Source: Pyramidobacter sp. C12-8 (GTDB lineage Bacteria > Synergistota > Synergistia > Synergistales > Dethiosulfovibrionaceae). From it: a stretch of DNA of 64,000 nucleotides. Of this stretch, positions 7,539 through 15,811 are shown one piece after another. The stretch is from NCBI RefSeq assembly GCF_002007215.1, contig NZ_MUHX01000007.1, positions 49,082 to 113,081 of the forward strand, written 5' to 3'. The position numbers and the translations under genes are program-made. The notes beneath the pieces are model-generated. The model saw nothing but the letters and a program-made list of their open reading frames with translations. It had not been told where the DNA came from and did not search any database. Positions within the stretch are counted from its first letter, which is position 1. Every line of letters begins with the position of its first letter.

Positions 7539-9731
7539 TTACGGTTTCCCCGCCTGCCGGGCCCTCCCCGAGGCGCGCAGCAGGCGTTCCAGTTCCGCCA
7601 TGCGCGCTTTCAGTTCGGTCTGTTGGCGAGCCTGCGAAGCCTTCAGTTCCGCAATTTCCTGAGCCTGCGAAGCCTTCATCTCCGCCATCTCGTGCTCCAT
7701 CGAGGCCACCTGGGCCTGCAATTCGGCGTTCTCCTTCTGCATCACGTAGACGCTGCCGATCGGGCCCTTGCGGTAGCGCGCCGGGATCGCGTCCTTGTCT
7801 TCCCTGCGCCCGATCTTCCACGTCAGCCCGGCGTTGGCCATCGACTCGCCGTGGTCGGAAATCGACACGCCGGCGTGAACCATGAAGTCTTCCCTGACGT
7901 AATGCGCCACGCCCAGCGCCAGCGCCCACGTGTCGCGGTAGTTGCCGAAGCCGGCCATGATCTGGCTGGGTTCGACGGGATCGTACTGCATCGGTTTCAG
8001 TCCGGCGAGCGCGGAGCCCAGCGCGCCGACGTTCTTGACGTCGCTTCGCAGCTCGTCCATCTGGTTGTAAACGCTGCCGAAGTTGTTGTAGATGTTGGTG
8101 AATTCGGTGTCGACGGCGCTGAGGGCGTCGCCGACGTTATGGTACGTGCCGCCGCGGATGGTGTAGGCAGGCGCGCTGATCGAGCCGTCGGAATTGACCG
8201 TGGAGCCGCCGCCGAAGTGATTGGAGACGCTCGACGAGACGCCCCACAGCTGCGAGCCGTTGACCGCGTCGGCGCTGGTCTGGCTGACTTCGCCCTTGGC
8301 GACGTTGGCGATCTTTTTGTTTCCGGCGTCGATGCCGGCCTTGGTGACCGAGGGGCCGTTGTGGATGACGAGGCCGTTGTCGGTGATCGAGGTGCCGCCG
8401 GCCGTAAAGGTGTTCGCGGTGACGCTGTTGAAGTTCACGTCGGCTTTCGTGGCGACGGTGACGTTTTTGTCGTCGCGGGTGATGGTGATGTTGTCGCCGC
8501 TGGTGAACGTCACCGTGTCGTCGGGATTGACGGCGGCCGGGGGCTGCGCGCCGGGCTTGGTGTCGAGGTTCCAGGAGCCGCCGGCGCCGTCGAGTTCGAG
8601 GACAAGGGTCTGGCCCTCGACGGTCAGTTTCAGTCCTTCGCCGGCCTTGAAGGCCGGGGCGGCCGCGGCGCTTTCCATGTCCAGCGCGCCCAGGAGCGCG
8701 CCGCTTGAGTCGAAGGCGCGGAACGAGAGGCCGCGCTTGAGCTGGGCGACGTTGACGGCGTCGGTGCCGTGCGTGCCGCCGGCCACGCCGGTGATCTGGC
8801 GGCTGGCGACCTGCACGGTTTCCGTAACGAGATTGCCGTTCAGTTTGGTATAAGTGTAATTGTACGGCGTCCGGTTGCCCACGGCGACGGCGTTGTGCGT
8901 GGATTTCCAAGCCGGCTCCGTCTGCCCGCCGGCCAAAAAGGCCGTTTCCCCGGCGGGAGTGTCCGCGGTGGCGGCGCTGCCGAGGGCTACGGAACCGGCC
9001 AGTTTGGCGTGGGCGCCCCAGCCCGCGGCGAAGGAGTTTTCCGCCGCTTCCTCAGCGACGCCGCCCGACGCGGCCAGGGAGTTCTCGCCTTTCGCCTGCG
9101 AAGCGTATCCCATGGCGGTGGAATAGTCGCCGCTGGCGATCGTGTAACTCCCCATCGCGGTGGAAGAGAAACCGCTGGCGGTCGTCCCCTTCCCCATCGC
9201 GGTGGAAGCGCCATCGCCGCTGGCGGTCGCCTCCCATCCCATCGCGGTGGAAAATTGGCCGCTGGCGGTTGTTTCCCCTCCCATCGCGGTGGAATAGATG
9301 CCGCTGGCGGTCGTTTTCCATCCCATCGCGGTGGAATAGTCGCCGCTGGCGATCGTTTCCCCTCCCATGGCGGTGGAATAGTCGCCGCTGGCGGCCGTTT
9401 TCCATCCCATGGCGGTGGAATAGTCGCCACTGGCGGTCGTTTCCCCTCCCATCGCAGTGGAAGAGCCGCCGCTGGCGGTCGTTTGCTGTCCCATCGCGAT
9501 GGAAGAGAAACCGATGGCGGCCGTCCCCTTCCCCATCGCGATGGCGTCAGCGCCGGTCGCCTGCGAGTCGGAGCCGATCACGACGAGCGCGCCCACGCCC
9601 GGAAGGGCGGCGCTGCCGATCTGCAGCTGGTCTCCCGTCACGACGATGCCCCAGCCGGCTTCCGCTGTCGTGACCGCCAGCGCCAGAGCCAGAAGCGCCC
9701 GCGCGGCGCAGAATTTTCCCTTCGTTTTCAT
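7539..9731 (-). CDS. YadA-like trimeric autotransporter adhesin with C-terminal coiled-coil extension
   Basis: This 730-residue surface protein has a signal peptide (cleavage probably after AEA, residue 25). A head of about eleven 14-15-residue STAMG-type repeats spans residues 63-215, followed by collar-like VNVAQL and neck segments and a stalk. The YadA-type beta-barrel anchor is at about 570-641 ([14 protein letters not shown] to [10 protein letters not shown]). Such proteins trimerise in the outer membrane and mediate adhesion. Unusually, about 89 residues follow the anchor, including a heptad-rich coiled coil (662-720) with a repeated KASQA unit. The start is chosen at ATG 9731 behind AAGGAG; the longer upstream open frame is non-coding. 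It shows that the organism has an outer membrane. Confidence 0.9.
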   Translation of the reverse strand: MKTKGKFCAARALLALALAVTTAEAGWGIVVTGDQLQIGSAALPGVGALVVIGSDSQATGADAIAMGKGTAAIGFSSIAMGQQTTASGGSSTAMGGETTASGDYSTAMGWKTAASGDYSTAMGGETIASGDYSTAMGWKTTASGIYSTAMGGETTASGQFSTAMGWEATASGDGASTAMGKGTTASGFSSTAMGSYTIASGDYSTAMGYASQAKGENSLAASGGVAEEAAENSFAAGWGAHAKLAGSVALGSAATADTPAGETAFLAGGQTEPAWKSTHNAVAVGNRTPYNYTYTKLNGNLVTETVQVASRQITGVAGGTHGTDAVNVAQLKRGLSFRAFDSSGALLGALDMESAAAAPAFKAGEGLKLTVEGQTLVLELDGAGGSWNLDTKPGAQPPAAVNPDDTVTFTSGDNITITRDDKNVTVATKADVNFNSVTANTFTAGGTSITDNGLVIHNGPSVTKAGIDAGNKKIANVAKGEVSQTSADAVNGSQLWGVSSSVSNHFGGGSTVNSDGSISAPAYTIRGGTYHNVGDALSAVDTEFTNIYNNFGSVYNQMDELRSDVKNVGALGSALAGLKPMQYDPVEPSQIMAGFGNYRDTWALALGVAHYVREDFMVHAGVSISDHGESMANAGLTWKIGRREDKDAIPARYRKGPIGSVYVMQKENAELQAQVASMEHEMAEMKASQAQEIAELKASQARQQTELKARMAELERLLRASGRARQAGKP
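9087..9545 (-). repeat. In-frame 42-bp tandem repeats encoding the YadA head
   Basis: About eleven units of 42-45 bp encode the pattern TAMGxxTxASGxxS. Inside the array GGET and GWKT units alternate, giving an 84-bp higher-order period, and DNA identity is very high across 9110-9500. Such arrays can gain or lose units by recombination without shifting frame, changing the head length. Confidence 0.92.
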
Positions 9732-10028
9732 CTTGATCCGTCTCCTTTGTGTGGCACGCCGCATGGAGCGGCGTACGATATGTTGTCTTTTGACATTTAC
9801 AAGTTTAACACCCCCCGTAAAGATAACAAATTGTATTCGTCGCGGCGCGGATTTTTCATCGCAAAGCGCGCCGCCGAGGGAGTCGGCGGAGGGCCCGCGG
9901 AAGCTCCCGCCTTTCGGGGCGGCGGGGCCGCGGCCGCCGCCCGAGCGACGTTTCGCGCGAAAATCCTTGAACAAATCGTTTTTCAGGAGTAGAGTAAGCG
10001 GGAAATCACCCAGAAACGGAGACCTGCC
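9732..10028. promoter_or_regulatory. Divergent promoter region between adhesin and TauE gene 1
   Basis: On the plus strand TTGAAC (9968-9973), 17 bp, TAGAGT (9991-9996) lies 33 bases before the TauE gene. On the minus strand a weaker TTGTTA-16-TAAACT may drive the adhesin. No coding sequence is seen here. Confidence 0.55.
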
Positions 10029-10754
10029 ATGAATGTCCTCACCCTCGCGCTTTTGATGAGCTCCGCGGCCGCCGGCGGGATCATCAACACTGTCTGCGGC
10101 TTCGGGCTCGGCGCCGTGGCCATGTCCGTCTGGCCTTACCTGATGCCCTACATGCAGTCCGTATCGGTGGTCACTCTCTGCGGGCTGACGATCGATCTGC
10201 TGCTGCTGTCCAGCACGTACCGCTTCATCAGCTGGAAAAAGCTGGTGCCGTGCCTGATCTGCGGGATGATCTTTTCCAGTCTGTCGGTCTATCTTTCCGT
10301 CGGCGCTGCCGAAAAGGTGCTCGTGCGCTCGCTGGGCGTCATCCTCATCGCTCTGGGCGTGTATTCGGTGTTCTTCAGCGGCCGGATCCGCATCAAAGCG
10401 TCGCCGTTCAACGGCTGCATCGCCGGCGCGCTGGCCGGCACTTTTTCGGGGCTCTTCTCCGTCGGCGGGCCGCCGGTGGCCATATACCTCCTCGCGGGGA
10501 CCGACTCCAACAGCGAATACCGCGCCACGCTGAACGCGTACTTCTGCTTCATCAACGTGAGCACTACGTGGGCGCGCTGGCGCAACGGCATCATCACGGC
10601 GCAGGTGCTGCAGGTCTGGCTGCTGCTGGCCGCCGCCGTCGGGCTGAGCATTCTCGTCGGCAACAAAGTCTTCCACAAACTCGACGGGGCGAAGCTGCGC
10701 AAAATAGTTTACGCTTACCTGATCTTCTCGGGCGTGCTGCTGCTCTTCCGCTGA
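10029..10754 (+). CDS. TauE/SafE-family sulfite/organic anion exporter 1
   Basis: This 241-residue membrane protein has about eight hydrophobic helices in two similar halves, typical of TauE/SafE (DUF81) transporters. The halves carry related signatures: [16 protein letters not shown] near the N-terminus and [14 protein letters not shown] near residue 140. The family exports sulfite, sulfoacetate and other small anions; the substrate here is unknown. GGAG precedes the start. A paralogue of identical length follows 117 bases later, each with its own promoter of the same form. Confidence 0.85.
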   Translation: MNVLTLALLMSSAAAGGIINTVCGFGLGAVAMSVWPYLMPYMQSVSVVTLCGLTIDLLLLSSTYRFISWKKLVPCLICGMIFSSLSVYLSVGAAEKVLVRSLGVILIALGVYSVFFSGRIRIKASPFNGCIAGALAGTFSGLFSVGGPPVAIYLLAGTDSNSEYRATLNAYFCFINVSTTWARWRNGIITAQVLQVWLLLAAAVGLSILVGNKVFHKLDGAKLRKIVYAYLIFSGVLLLFR

Positions 10755-10809
10755 GTTTCGAGCGCCGGCGGGGACCGCCCCGTGGAAAGCGGCCTTTGTT
10801 TTTTCGCGC

Positions 10810-10838
10810 TTGAAAAGGCGCGCCGAAAAGCGTAAAGT
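10810..10838 (+). promoter_or_regulatory. Promoter of TauE gene 2
   Basis: TTGAAA (10810-10815) and TAAAGT (10833-10838) are separated by 17 bp. The form closely matches the promoter of the preceding paralogue (TTGAAC-17-TAGAGT). Confidence 0.6.
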
Positions 10839-10871
10839 GGATACATTCCCCTTTAAAAAGGAGTTTTCTTC

Positions 10872-11597
10872 ATGCCGCCTCTTACTTTCGCCGCAGCCTT
10901 TTCGGTCAGCCTGATCGGCGCGGTCATCCAGGCCGTCTGCGGTTTCGGCTACGGGCCGGTGAACATGTCGCTGCTGCCCTACCTCTTTCCCTACGCGCAG
11001 GCGGTCGCCCTCTCCGGCCTGTGCGGCTCGACGACGGCCGTTTTTGTCGCCGCCAGCAGCTTCAGGTACATCCGCTGGAAGACCGTGCTGCCCTGCGCTT
11101 TGACGGCGCTTGTTTTTGCGGCTCTGTCGGTGCAGCTGTCCGCCGGCGCCGCCGACGGGTTCATGGTTCGCAGCCTCGGCGCCGCGCTGGTCGCGCTGGG
11201 CGTTTATTCGATCTTCTTCAGCGGCCGCCTCCGCATCAGGCCGACGCCGCGCAACGGAACCATCGCCGGCGCGCTGGCCGGTGCGCTCTCGGGGCTCTTT
11301 TCCGTCGGCGGCCCGCCCATGGCCCTCTACCTGCTGGCCGCCACCGACAGCAACGACGAATACCGCGCTTCGCTGAACGCTCATTTTTGCTTCACCGCCT
11401 GCATCACCACGTTCATGCGCTGGCGCAACGGGGCCTTTACCGCTGCCACGATCCGCGCGTACGGACTTGTCCTCGTTTCGCTGCTGCTGGGCGCCTGGAT
11501 CGGCGGGAAAAATTTCCGCCGTCTCGACCCCAAGCGTCTGCGCCTGCTCGTCTATGGCTATCTGATCGCCTCCGGGCTCCTGATGCTCTTCAAGTAA
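10872..11597 (+). CDS. TauE/SafE-family sulfite/organic anion exporter 2 (tandem paralogue)
   Basis: This 241-residue protein has the same topology and motifs as its upstream neighbour ([30 protein letters not shown], and a conserved FMRWRNG segment matching WARWRNG). The pair clearly arose by tandem duplication and then diverged. AAGGAG precedes the ATG. It is predicted to export a small sulfur- or carboxylate-containing anion. A bidirectional terminator and a parS site follow. Confidence 0.85.
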   Translation: MPPLTFAAAFSVSLIGAVIQAVCGFGYGPVNMSLLPYLFPYAQAVALSGLCGSTTAVFVAASSFRYIRWKTVLPCALTALVFAALSVQLSAGAADGFMVRSLGAALVALGVYSIFFSGRLRIRPTPRNGTIAGALAGALSGLFSVGGPPMALYLLAATDSNDEYRASLNAHFCFTACITTFMRWRNGAFTAATIRAYGLVLVSLLLGAWIGGKNFRRLDPKRLRLLVYGYLIASGLLMLFK

Positions 11598-11650
11598 GAA
11601 AAAAATCATCTTCCGCCCGAAAGCGTTTCCGCGCTGCGCTCTCGATCGGT

Positions 11651-11666
11651 TGTTCCACGTGGAACA
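11651..11666. promoter_or_regulatory. parS: parS site 2
   Basis: A perfect TGTTCCACGTGGAACA palindrome lies 53 bases after the TauE stop codon and just before a bidirectional terminator, between convergent genes. Confidence 0.88.
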
Positions 11667-11679
11667 TTTGCTTTCGCAA

Positions 11680-11724
11680 AAAAAACGGTTCTCCGGCATT
11701 CGTCATGCCGGAGAACCGTTTTTT
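11680..11724. terminator. Bidirectional intrinsic terminator
   Basis: A perfect 20-bp stem (11680-11699 with 11705-11724) has A and T tracts at its ends. It serves the convergent TauE gene on the plus strand and the M20 gene on the minus strand. Confidence 0.92.
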
Positions 11725-11738
11725 GTCGCCGCGGAATC

Positions 11739-12929
11739 TCAGCGGCCGTGGCGCGCCAGCCACGTCATGGCGCTGCCGGCGGCCATGGCGGCGCCGCGCC
11801 AGAGGATGCTGTCGTCGATCTCGAAGCGCGGGCTGTGCTGCGGCGTGGGGCCGTGGGACGAAGGCGTGTACATGAGCAGGAAGGTTCCCGGCCCCTTGAG
11901 CAGATAGCCGGCGAAATCCTCGCCGCCCGTGGTGGGCAGCGGCACGCGCAGGAAGGCTTCGTCGCCGAAGAGTTCGCGCCCGATGGCGACGACTTCTTCG
12001 GTCGCCGCCGGATCATTGACCAGGTTGGCGGCGCCGCGCGTCCAGACCAGCTCGGCCGTGGCGCCCGACGCCTCGGCGATCAGCTCCGCCATGTTCCTCA
12101 TGCGCTCTTCGATGCGGCAGCGCTCCTCCTCGGAAAGGGCGCGGGCCGTACCGTTCATCACGCAGGTGTCGGGGATGATGTTGAAGGCCGCGCCGGGCGT
12201 GCGCACCTTGCAGACCGACAGGACCATCGGCTTCGTGGCGCTCTGTTCGCGGCTGACGAGGCTCTGCCAGGCGTCGATGACGCGGGCGGCGATCAGCACG
12301 GGATCGACGGCCAGCGACGGGAAGGCGCCGTGACCGCCCTTGCCGGTGATGGTGCACTGCCAGCTGTCGAGGAAGGACATGAACGCGCCGGGATAGAATC
12401 CGAACGTGCCCGCCGGCCAGTCGTGCGGCGCGATGGAACCGGCGTGAAGGCCGACGATGAAATCGGTGTGCGGATTCTCGAGGCAGCCGTCGGCGATCAT
12501 GGCGTTGGCGCCGTTGCCGGTCTCCTCGCCGGGCTGGAAGAGGATCTTCACCGTGCCGTTCAGTTCGTCTTTGTGTTTCATCAGCAAGGATGCCGCGCCC
12601 AGCGCCATGGCGGCGTGCGTGTCGTGGCCGCAGGCGTGCATGCAGCCGTTTTTCGAGGCGTAGTCCACCGGCGTCTGTTCCACGACGGGCAGGCCGTCGC
12701 AGTCGGCGCGCCAGGTGAAGCACTTGCCGGGACGCCCTTCGATCAGGGCGACGACGCCGTGACCGCCCACGCCTTTGCGGTACGGCACGCCGAGCGAATC
12801 GAGCGCCGCGCAGATGTAGGCTTCGGTCTGGGGAGTTTCCAGCCCCAGCTCGGGGAACTGGTGCAGCTCGCGCCGCCAGGCGACGATCTGGGAACTGAGC
12901 TCTTTCGCTTCGTCAAGGATCGTTTTCAT
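11739..12929 (-). CDS. M20-family amidohydrolase/peptidase (hippurate hydrolase-like) B
   Basis: This 396-residue protein is of normal length for M20D amidohydrolases, which deacylate N-acyl amino acids or similar amides using two metal ions. Visible motifs are ELHQFPELGLET, HACGHDTHAAMALGAA (metal-ligand region), FQPGEETGNGA (catalytic Glu) and TGGEDFAGYL near the C-terminus. ATG 12929 follows the stop of the upstream M20 gene after one base (TGACATG), implying translational coupling. The two M20 genes are paralogues, presumably acting on related substrates. Confidence 0.9.
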   Translation of the reverse strand: MKTILDEAKELSSQIVAWRRELHQFPELGLETPQTEAYICAALDSLGVPYRKGVGGHGVVALIEGRPGKCFTWRADCDGLPVVEQTPVDYASKNGCMHACGHDTHAAMALGAASLLMKHKDELNGTVKILFQPGEETGNGANAMIADGCLENPHTDFIVGLHAGSIAPHDWPAGTFGFYPGAFMSFLDSWQCTITGKGGHGAFPSLAVDPVLIAARVIDAWQSLVSREQSATKPMVLSVCKVRTPGAAFNIIPDTCVMNGTARALSEEERCRIEERMRNMAELIAEASGATAELVWTRGAANLVNDPAATEEVVAIGRELFGDEAFLRVPLPTTGGEDFAGYLLKGPGTFLLMYTPSSHGPTPQHSPRFEIDDSILWRGAAMAAGSAMTWLARHGR

Positions 12930-12930
12930 G

Positions 12931-14124
12931 TCATTCGCCCTCCTTCGCAAGCCACTCGAGCGCCAGCGCCGCGAACAGCGCCGTGCCGCGCCACAGCCAG
13001 CGGTCGTCGATGCGGAAATGGCAGTTGTGCATGTTGTACGCGGGTCCGTCGGGCGGCGGCACGACGAGGAACGCCATGGCGCCGGGAACATGTTCCGTGT
13101 AAAAGGCGAAATCGTCGCCGGCCAGCATCGGCTCGTTCACGAACAGCGCGTTTTCGTCGCCGAACAGCGCCGCCGCCGTCTTGTGCGCCGCGCCGATCAC
13201 CCGTTCGTCGTTCAGCAAGGGCGGAGCGCCGCGCGTGTACTTCACGCCGGCTTTCACGCCCATGCTCTCCGCCGTCAGGCGGGCGATCTCGCCCAGGCGC
13301 CGTTCGATCAGGTCGCGCGTCTGCGGCCACAGCGTGCGCGCCGTGCCCACCAGACGGGCCGTCTCGGGGATGACGTTGGACGTCTCGCCGGCCTCGAACT
13401 GGCACACGGAGACGACCGAGGGGCACATCGGGCAGGCGTTGCGGCTGACGATGGTCTGCACTCCGGTGACGATCCGTCCCGCCGCCACGACGGGATCGCG
13501 CGACATCTCGGGGATGGCGCCGTGGCTGCCCTTGCCCGTCAGGTCGATCTCGAACCTGTCCATGCAGGCCAGCGCCGCGCCCTTGATGAAGTGGAAGGAG
13601 CCTGCTTTTTTGCGTTCGCCCGACCCCATCGACACGTGGATCGCGAACGCCGCGTCGGGGACGGGATCTTCGAGGCAGCCGCCGGCCATCATCGCCTTCG
13701 CGCCCGCGCCGATCTCCTCGGCGGGTTGGAACAGCACCTTGACCGCGCCGTTCAGTTCGCGCCGGCGCGCCAGCAGCAGCTTGACCGCGCCCAGCCCCAT
13801 GGCGCTGTGGGCGTCGTGCCCGCAGGCGTGCATGTTTTCGTTGCGCGACGAAAACGATTCGCCCGATTCCTCGCGGATCGGCAGGCCGTCGCAGTCGCAG
13901 CGGAACATCAGGCATCCGCCCGGCCGCGCTCCCCTGACCACGGCGACGACGCCGTGGCCGCCCACGCCGCGGCGGTATTCGGCCCCCATGGCGTCGAGCT
14001 GGCGGCACAGGTATTCTTCCGTCCGCGGCGTTTCCAGCCCGACCTCGGGGAAGGCGTGGAGCTCGCGCCGCCAGCCGCGGATCTGTTCCTGAAGCGCCTG
14101 GGCCTCGTTCAAAACAGTGTCCAT
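12931..14124 (-). CDS. M20-family amidohydrolase/peptidase (hippurate hydrolase-like) A
   Basis: This 397-residue paralogue of the next gene downstream carries ELHAFPEVGLETP, HACGHDAHSAMGLGAV, FQPAEEIGAGA and AGDDFAFYTE. It is predicted to hydrolyse N-acyl amino acids or aminoacyl amides in the cytoplasm. ATG 14124 is preferred because AAGGAG lies eight bases upstream; a longer in-frame ATG at 14148 lacks such a site. It follows two membrane proteins on the same strand, suggesting a membrane pair that imports the substrate and two hydrolases that process it. Confidence 0.9.
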   Translation of the reverse strand: MDTVLNEAQALQEQIRGWRRELHAFPEVGLETPRTEEYLCRQLDAMGAEYRRGVGGHGVVAVVRGARPGGCLMFRCDCDGLPIREESGESFSSRNENMHACGHDAHSAMGLGAVKLLLARRRELNGAVKVLFQPAEEIGAGAKAMMAGGCLEDPVPDAAFAIHVSMGSGERKKAGSFHFIKGAALACMDRFEIDLTGKGSHGAIPEMSRDPVVAAGRIVTGVQTIVSRNACPMCPSVVSVCQFEAGETSNVIPETARLVGTARTLWPQTRDLIERRLGEIARLTAESMGVKAGVKYTRGAPPLLNDERVIGAAHKTAAALFGDENALFVNEPMLAGDDFAFYTEHVPGAMAFLVVPPPDGPAYNMHNCHFRIDDRWLWRGTALFAALALEWLAKEGE

Positions 14125-14189
14125 TGCGTACTCTCCTTTAGTTTTCATGAAATTCCGCCTGCCCGGGACGGACAGGCGGAACGGCGAAT

Positions 14190-14873
14190 TTACTTCTTGA
14201 TGATGCCGGCTTTGTAAAGCGCCCGCGCCGTGATGATCGTGCCGAACACGGCGCCGAGGATCAGCGTGGCCGGATGCTGCAGCGCCGGCCTGCCGCTGGC
14301 GAAGAGCAGCCCGGGGATGCCGATGCCGGGAACGGCCAGCAGCGGTTCCTTGATGACGCAGGAAACGAACATGGCGCCGAAAACGGCCGGCACGGCGCAG
14401 CTCTTGAAGGACGCGACGATGCCGGCGGGCAGCGCGGAGAGCACCGAAGCTCCCGCCAGCGCCGCCAGCGTGACGAAGAACAGGTTGACGACCACCGAGC
14501 CCGTCAATCCCACGGTGGAAACGATCAGCGCCTCGGGCGAGCCGCTCTCGGTGCCGACGGCTTCCTGAGCCGCCGCCGAGCAGGGCACGCGCAGGTTGCC
14601 GATGTTGCCCGTCAGGAAGGCGATGTAGATGCCCACTTCGCCGAGCACGGGGAAGTAGGAGATCGGTTCGATGAAGTACACGGCGCCGCAGATCGAGACG
14701 ATCATCAGCCAGGCCTGGAACGCCGCGCCCCAGCCGGGCCACGCGCCGTGGACGAGATAAAGGTACAGGTTCGGGAAGAAGCAGGCCGCGATCACGATCC
14801 ACAGCGTCGTCACGCCGATGCCGCGGGCCGGACGGTTCCACACGCCGCCGAAAGCCGAAAGTTTGTCAGACAT
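14190..14873 (-). CDS. Membrane protein of unknown function, putative transporter subunit
   Basis: This 227-residue protein has about six hydrophobic segments, with an N-terminal cytoplasmic stretch (MSDKLSAFGGVWNRPARG) and a C-terminal ITARALYKAGIIKK. I do not recognise a named family with confidence. It is co-directional with, and 24 bases downstream of, another membrane protein and upstream of two M20 amidohydrolases. Such small paired membrane proteins next to M20 enzymes suggest a two-subunit permease for amino acid derivatives, but this is inference from position only. Confidence 0.7.
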   Translation of the reverse strand: MSDKLSAFGGVWNRPARGIGVTTLWIVIAACFFPNLYLYLVHGAWPGWGAAFQAWLMIVSICGAVYFIEPISYFPVLGEVGIYIAFLTGNIGNLRVPCSAAAQEAVGTESGSPEALIVSTVGLTGSVVVNLFFVTLAALAGASVLSALPAGIVASFKSCAVPAVFGAMFVSCVIKEPLLAVPGIGIPGLLFASGRPALQHPATLILGAVFGTIITARALYKAGIIKK

Positions 14874-14897
14874 GAGTTTTCCCCTTTCTTCCCGCGA

Positions 14898-15647
14898 TCA
14901 AAAAAACGCGGCCACGATCATGCCGGCCAGCATGGCCAGACCGAGATTGTACTCGCGCAGTTTGGGACGCTTCTTCGAGGCGCGGATCAGGACCGCCATG
15001 GCGACGCCGGCGGCGATCGTGGCGATCATCGGCTGCAGCGGGGCCATACCCGAGCCGCCCGCGGCGAGCGCCTTGCGGTAATTGCGCAGCGCCTTGCCGA
15101 TCGTGTCGGCGCTGAGATAGCCGTAACAGCCGGTCGTCGCCGCCACGGCGATCAGAACCAGCCAGCGGGCGTCGCCGCCGCCGAACTTGGCGCGCACCTT
15201 TTCCAGATGAGGCGTCAGCACGGCCGCCACGATCAGCCAGCCGATGCCGTTGACCGACATCGTCCACCACGAGGCGGCCAGCGCGTTGAGATCGTATTGG
15301 GCCGAGTTGAGCTCGACGCCGTACGCCTGAGCGCCCAGCATCGCCCCCGTCATCTCGATCGGCGCCGAGCCGATGATCGAGCAGCGCAGCCACGCGATCG
15401 GCGCGCCCACGGCGCTGATCAGGCCGACCATGACGAGGAACACCGCGAACGACGGCCCCACCGACGAGACCGCGCCCGTCCACAATCCCTTGTACACGTT
15501 GCGCCGTTCGAAGCCGATCGCGTCGGCCGCCTTCAGCGACAGCCGGATGTAGAGCAGCGACTGGATCAGCGCCACCGCCACGACGATAAAGCAGAGGAAC
15601 CACACCACCGCGTTGTTCGCTACCTGAAAAACTTCCTGCGGCATCAC
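14898..15647 (-). CDS. DUF5058-like membrane protein, putative transporter subunit
   Basis: This 249-residue protein has about six to seven hydrophobic segments and polar loops (LRLSL-type connector, a charged stretch near ALRNYRKALAAGG). It resembles, from memory, the DUF5058 family of small permease-like proteins; the assignment is moderate. It is the first gene of a minus-strand set: this protein, a second membrane protein, then two M20 amidohydrolases. A PucR-type activator lies immediately upstream on the same strand, separated by 164 bases that should contain the promoter. Confidence 0.7.
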   Translation of the reverse strand: MMPQEVFQVANNAVVWFLCFIVVAVALIQSLLYIRLSLKAADAIGFERRNVYKGLWTGAVSSVGPSFAVFLVMVGLISAVGAPIAWLRCSIIGSAPIEMTGAMLGAQAYGVELNSAQYDLNALAASWWTMSVNGIGWLIVAAVLTPHLEKVRAKFGGGDARWLVLIAVAATTGCYGYLSADTIGKALRNYRKALAAGGSGMAPLQPMIATIAAGVAMAVLIRASKKRPKLREYNLGLAMLAGMIVAAFF

Positions 15648-15811
15648 AAAACCTCCCCATTAAAGAATAAAAATGATCTCCGCGCCGCGAAAGCGTGACT
15701 TTCGAGCGCCGAGACCATTATCCAAATTCTTGTTTTTCTTTTCATCGTTATTTCACGACGAAAAACGATCATGAAATTTTAATATTCCGTTCTCGAAACA
15801 ATGATTCCCGT

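Noticed and set aside
9732..11699. A long N-terminal extension of the adhesin frame on the minus strand
   Set aside because: The extension is antisense to two TauE genes and lacks a signal peptide; the real start has AAGGAG and a good signal peptide at 9731.
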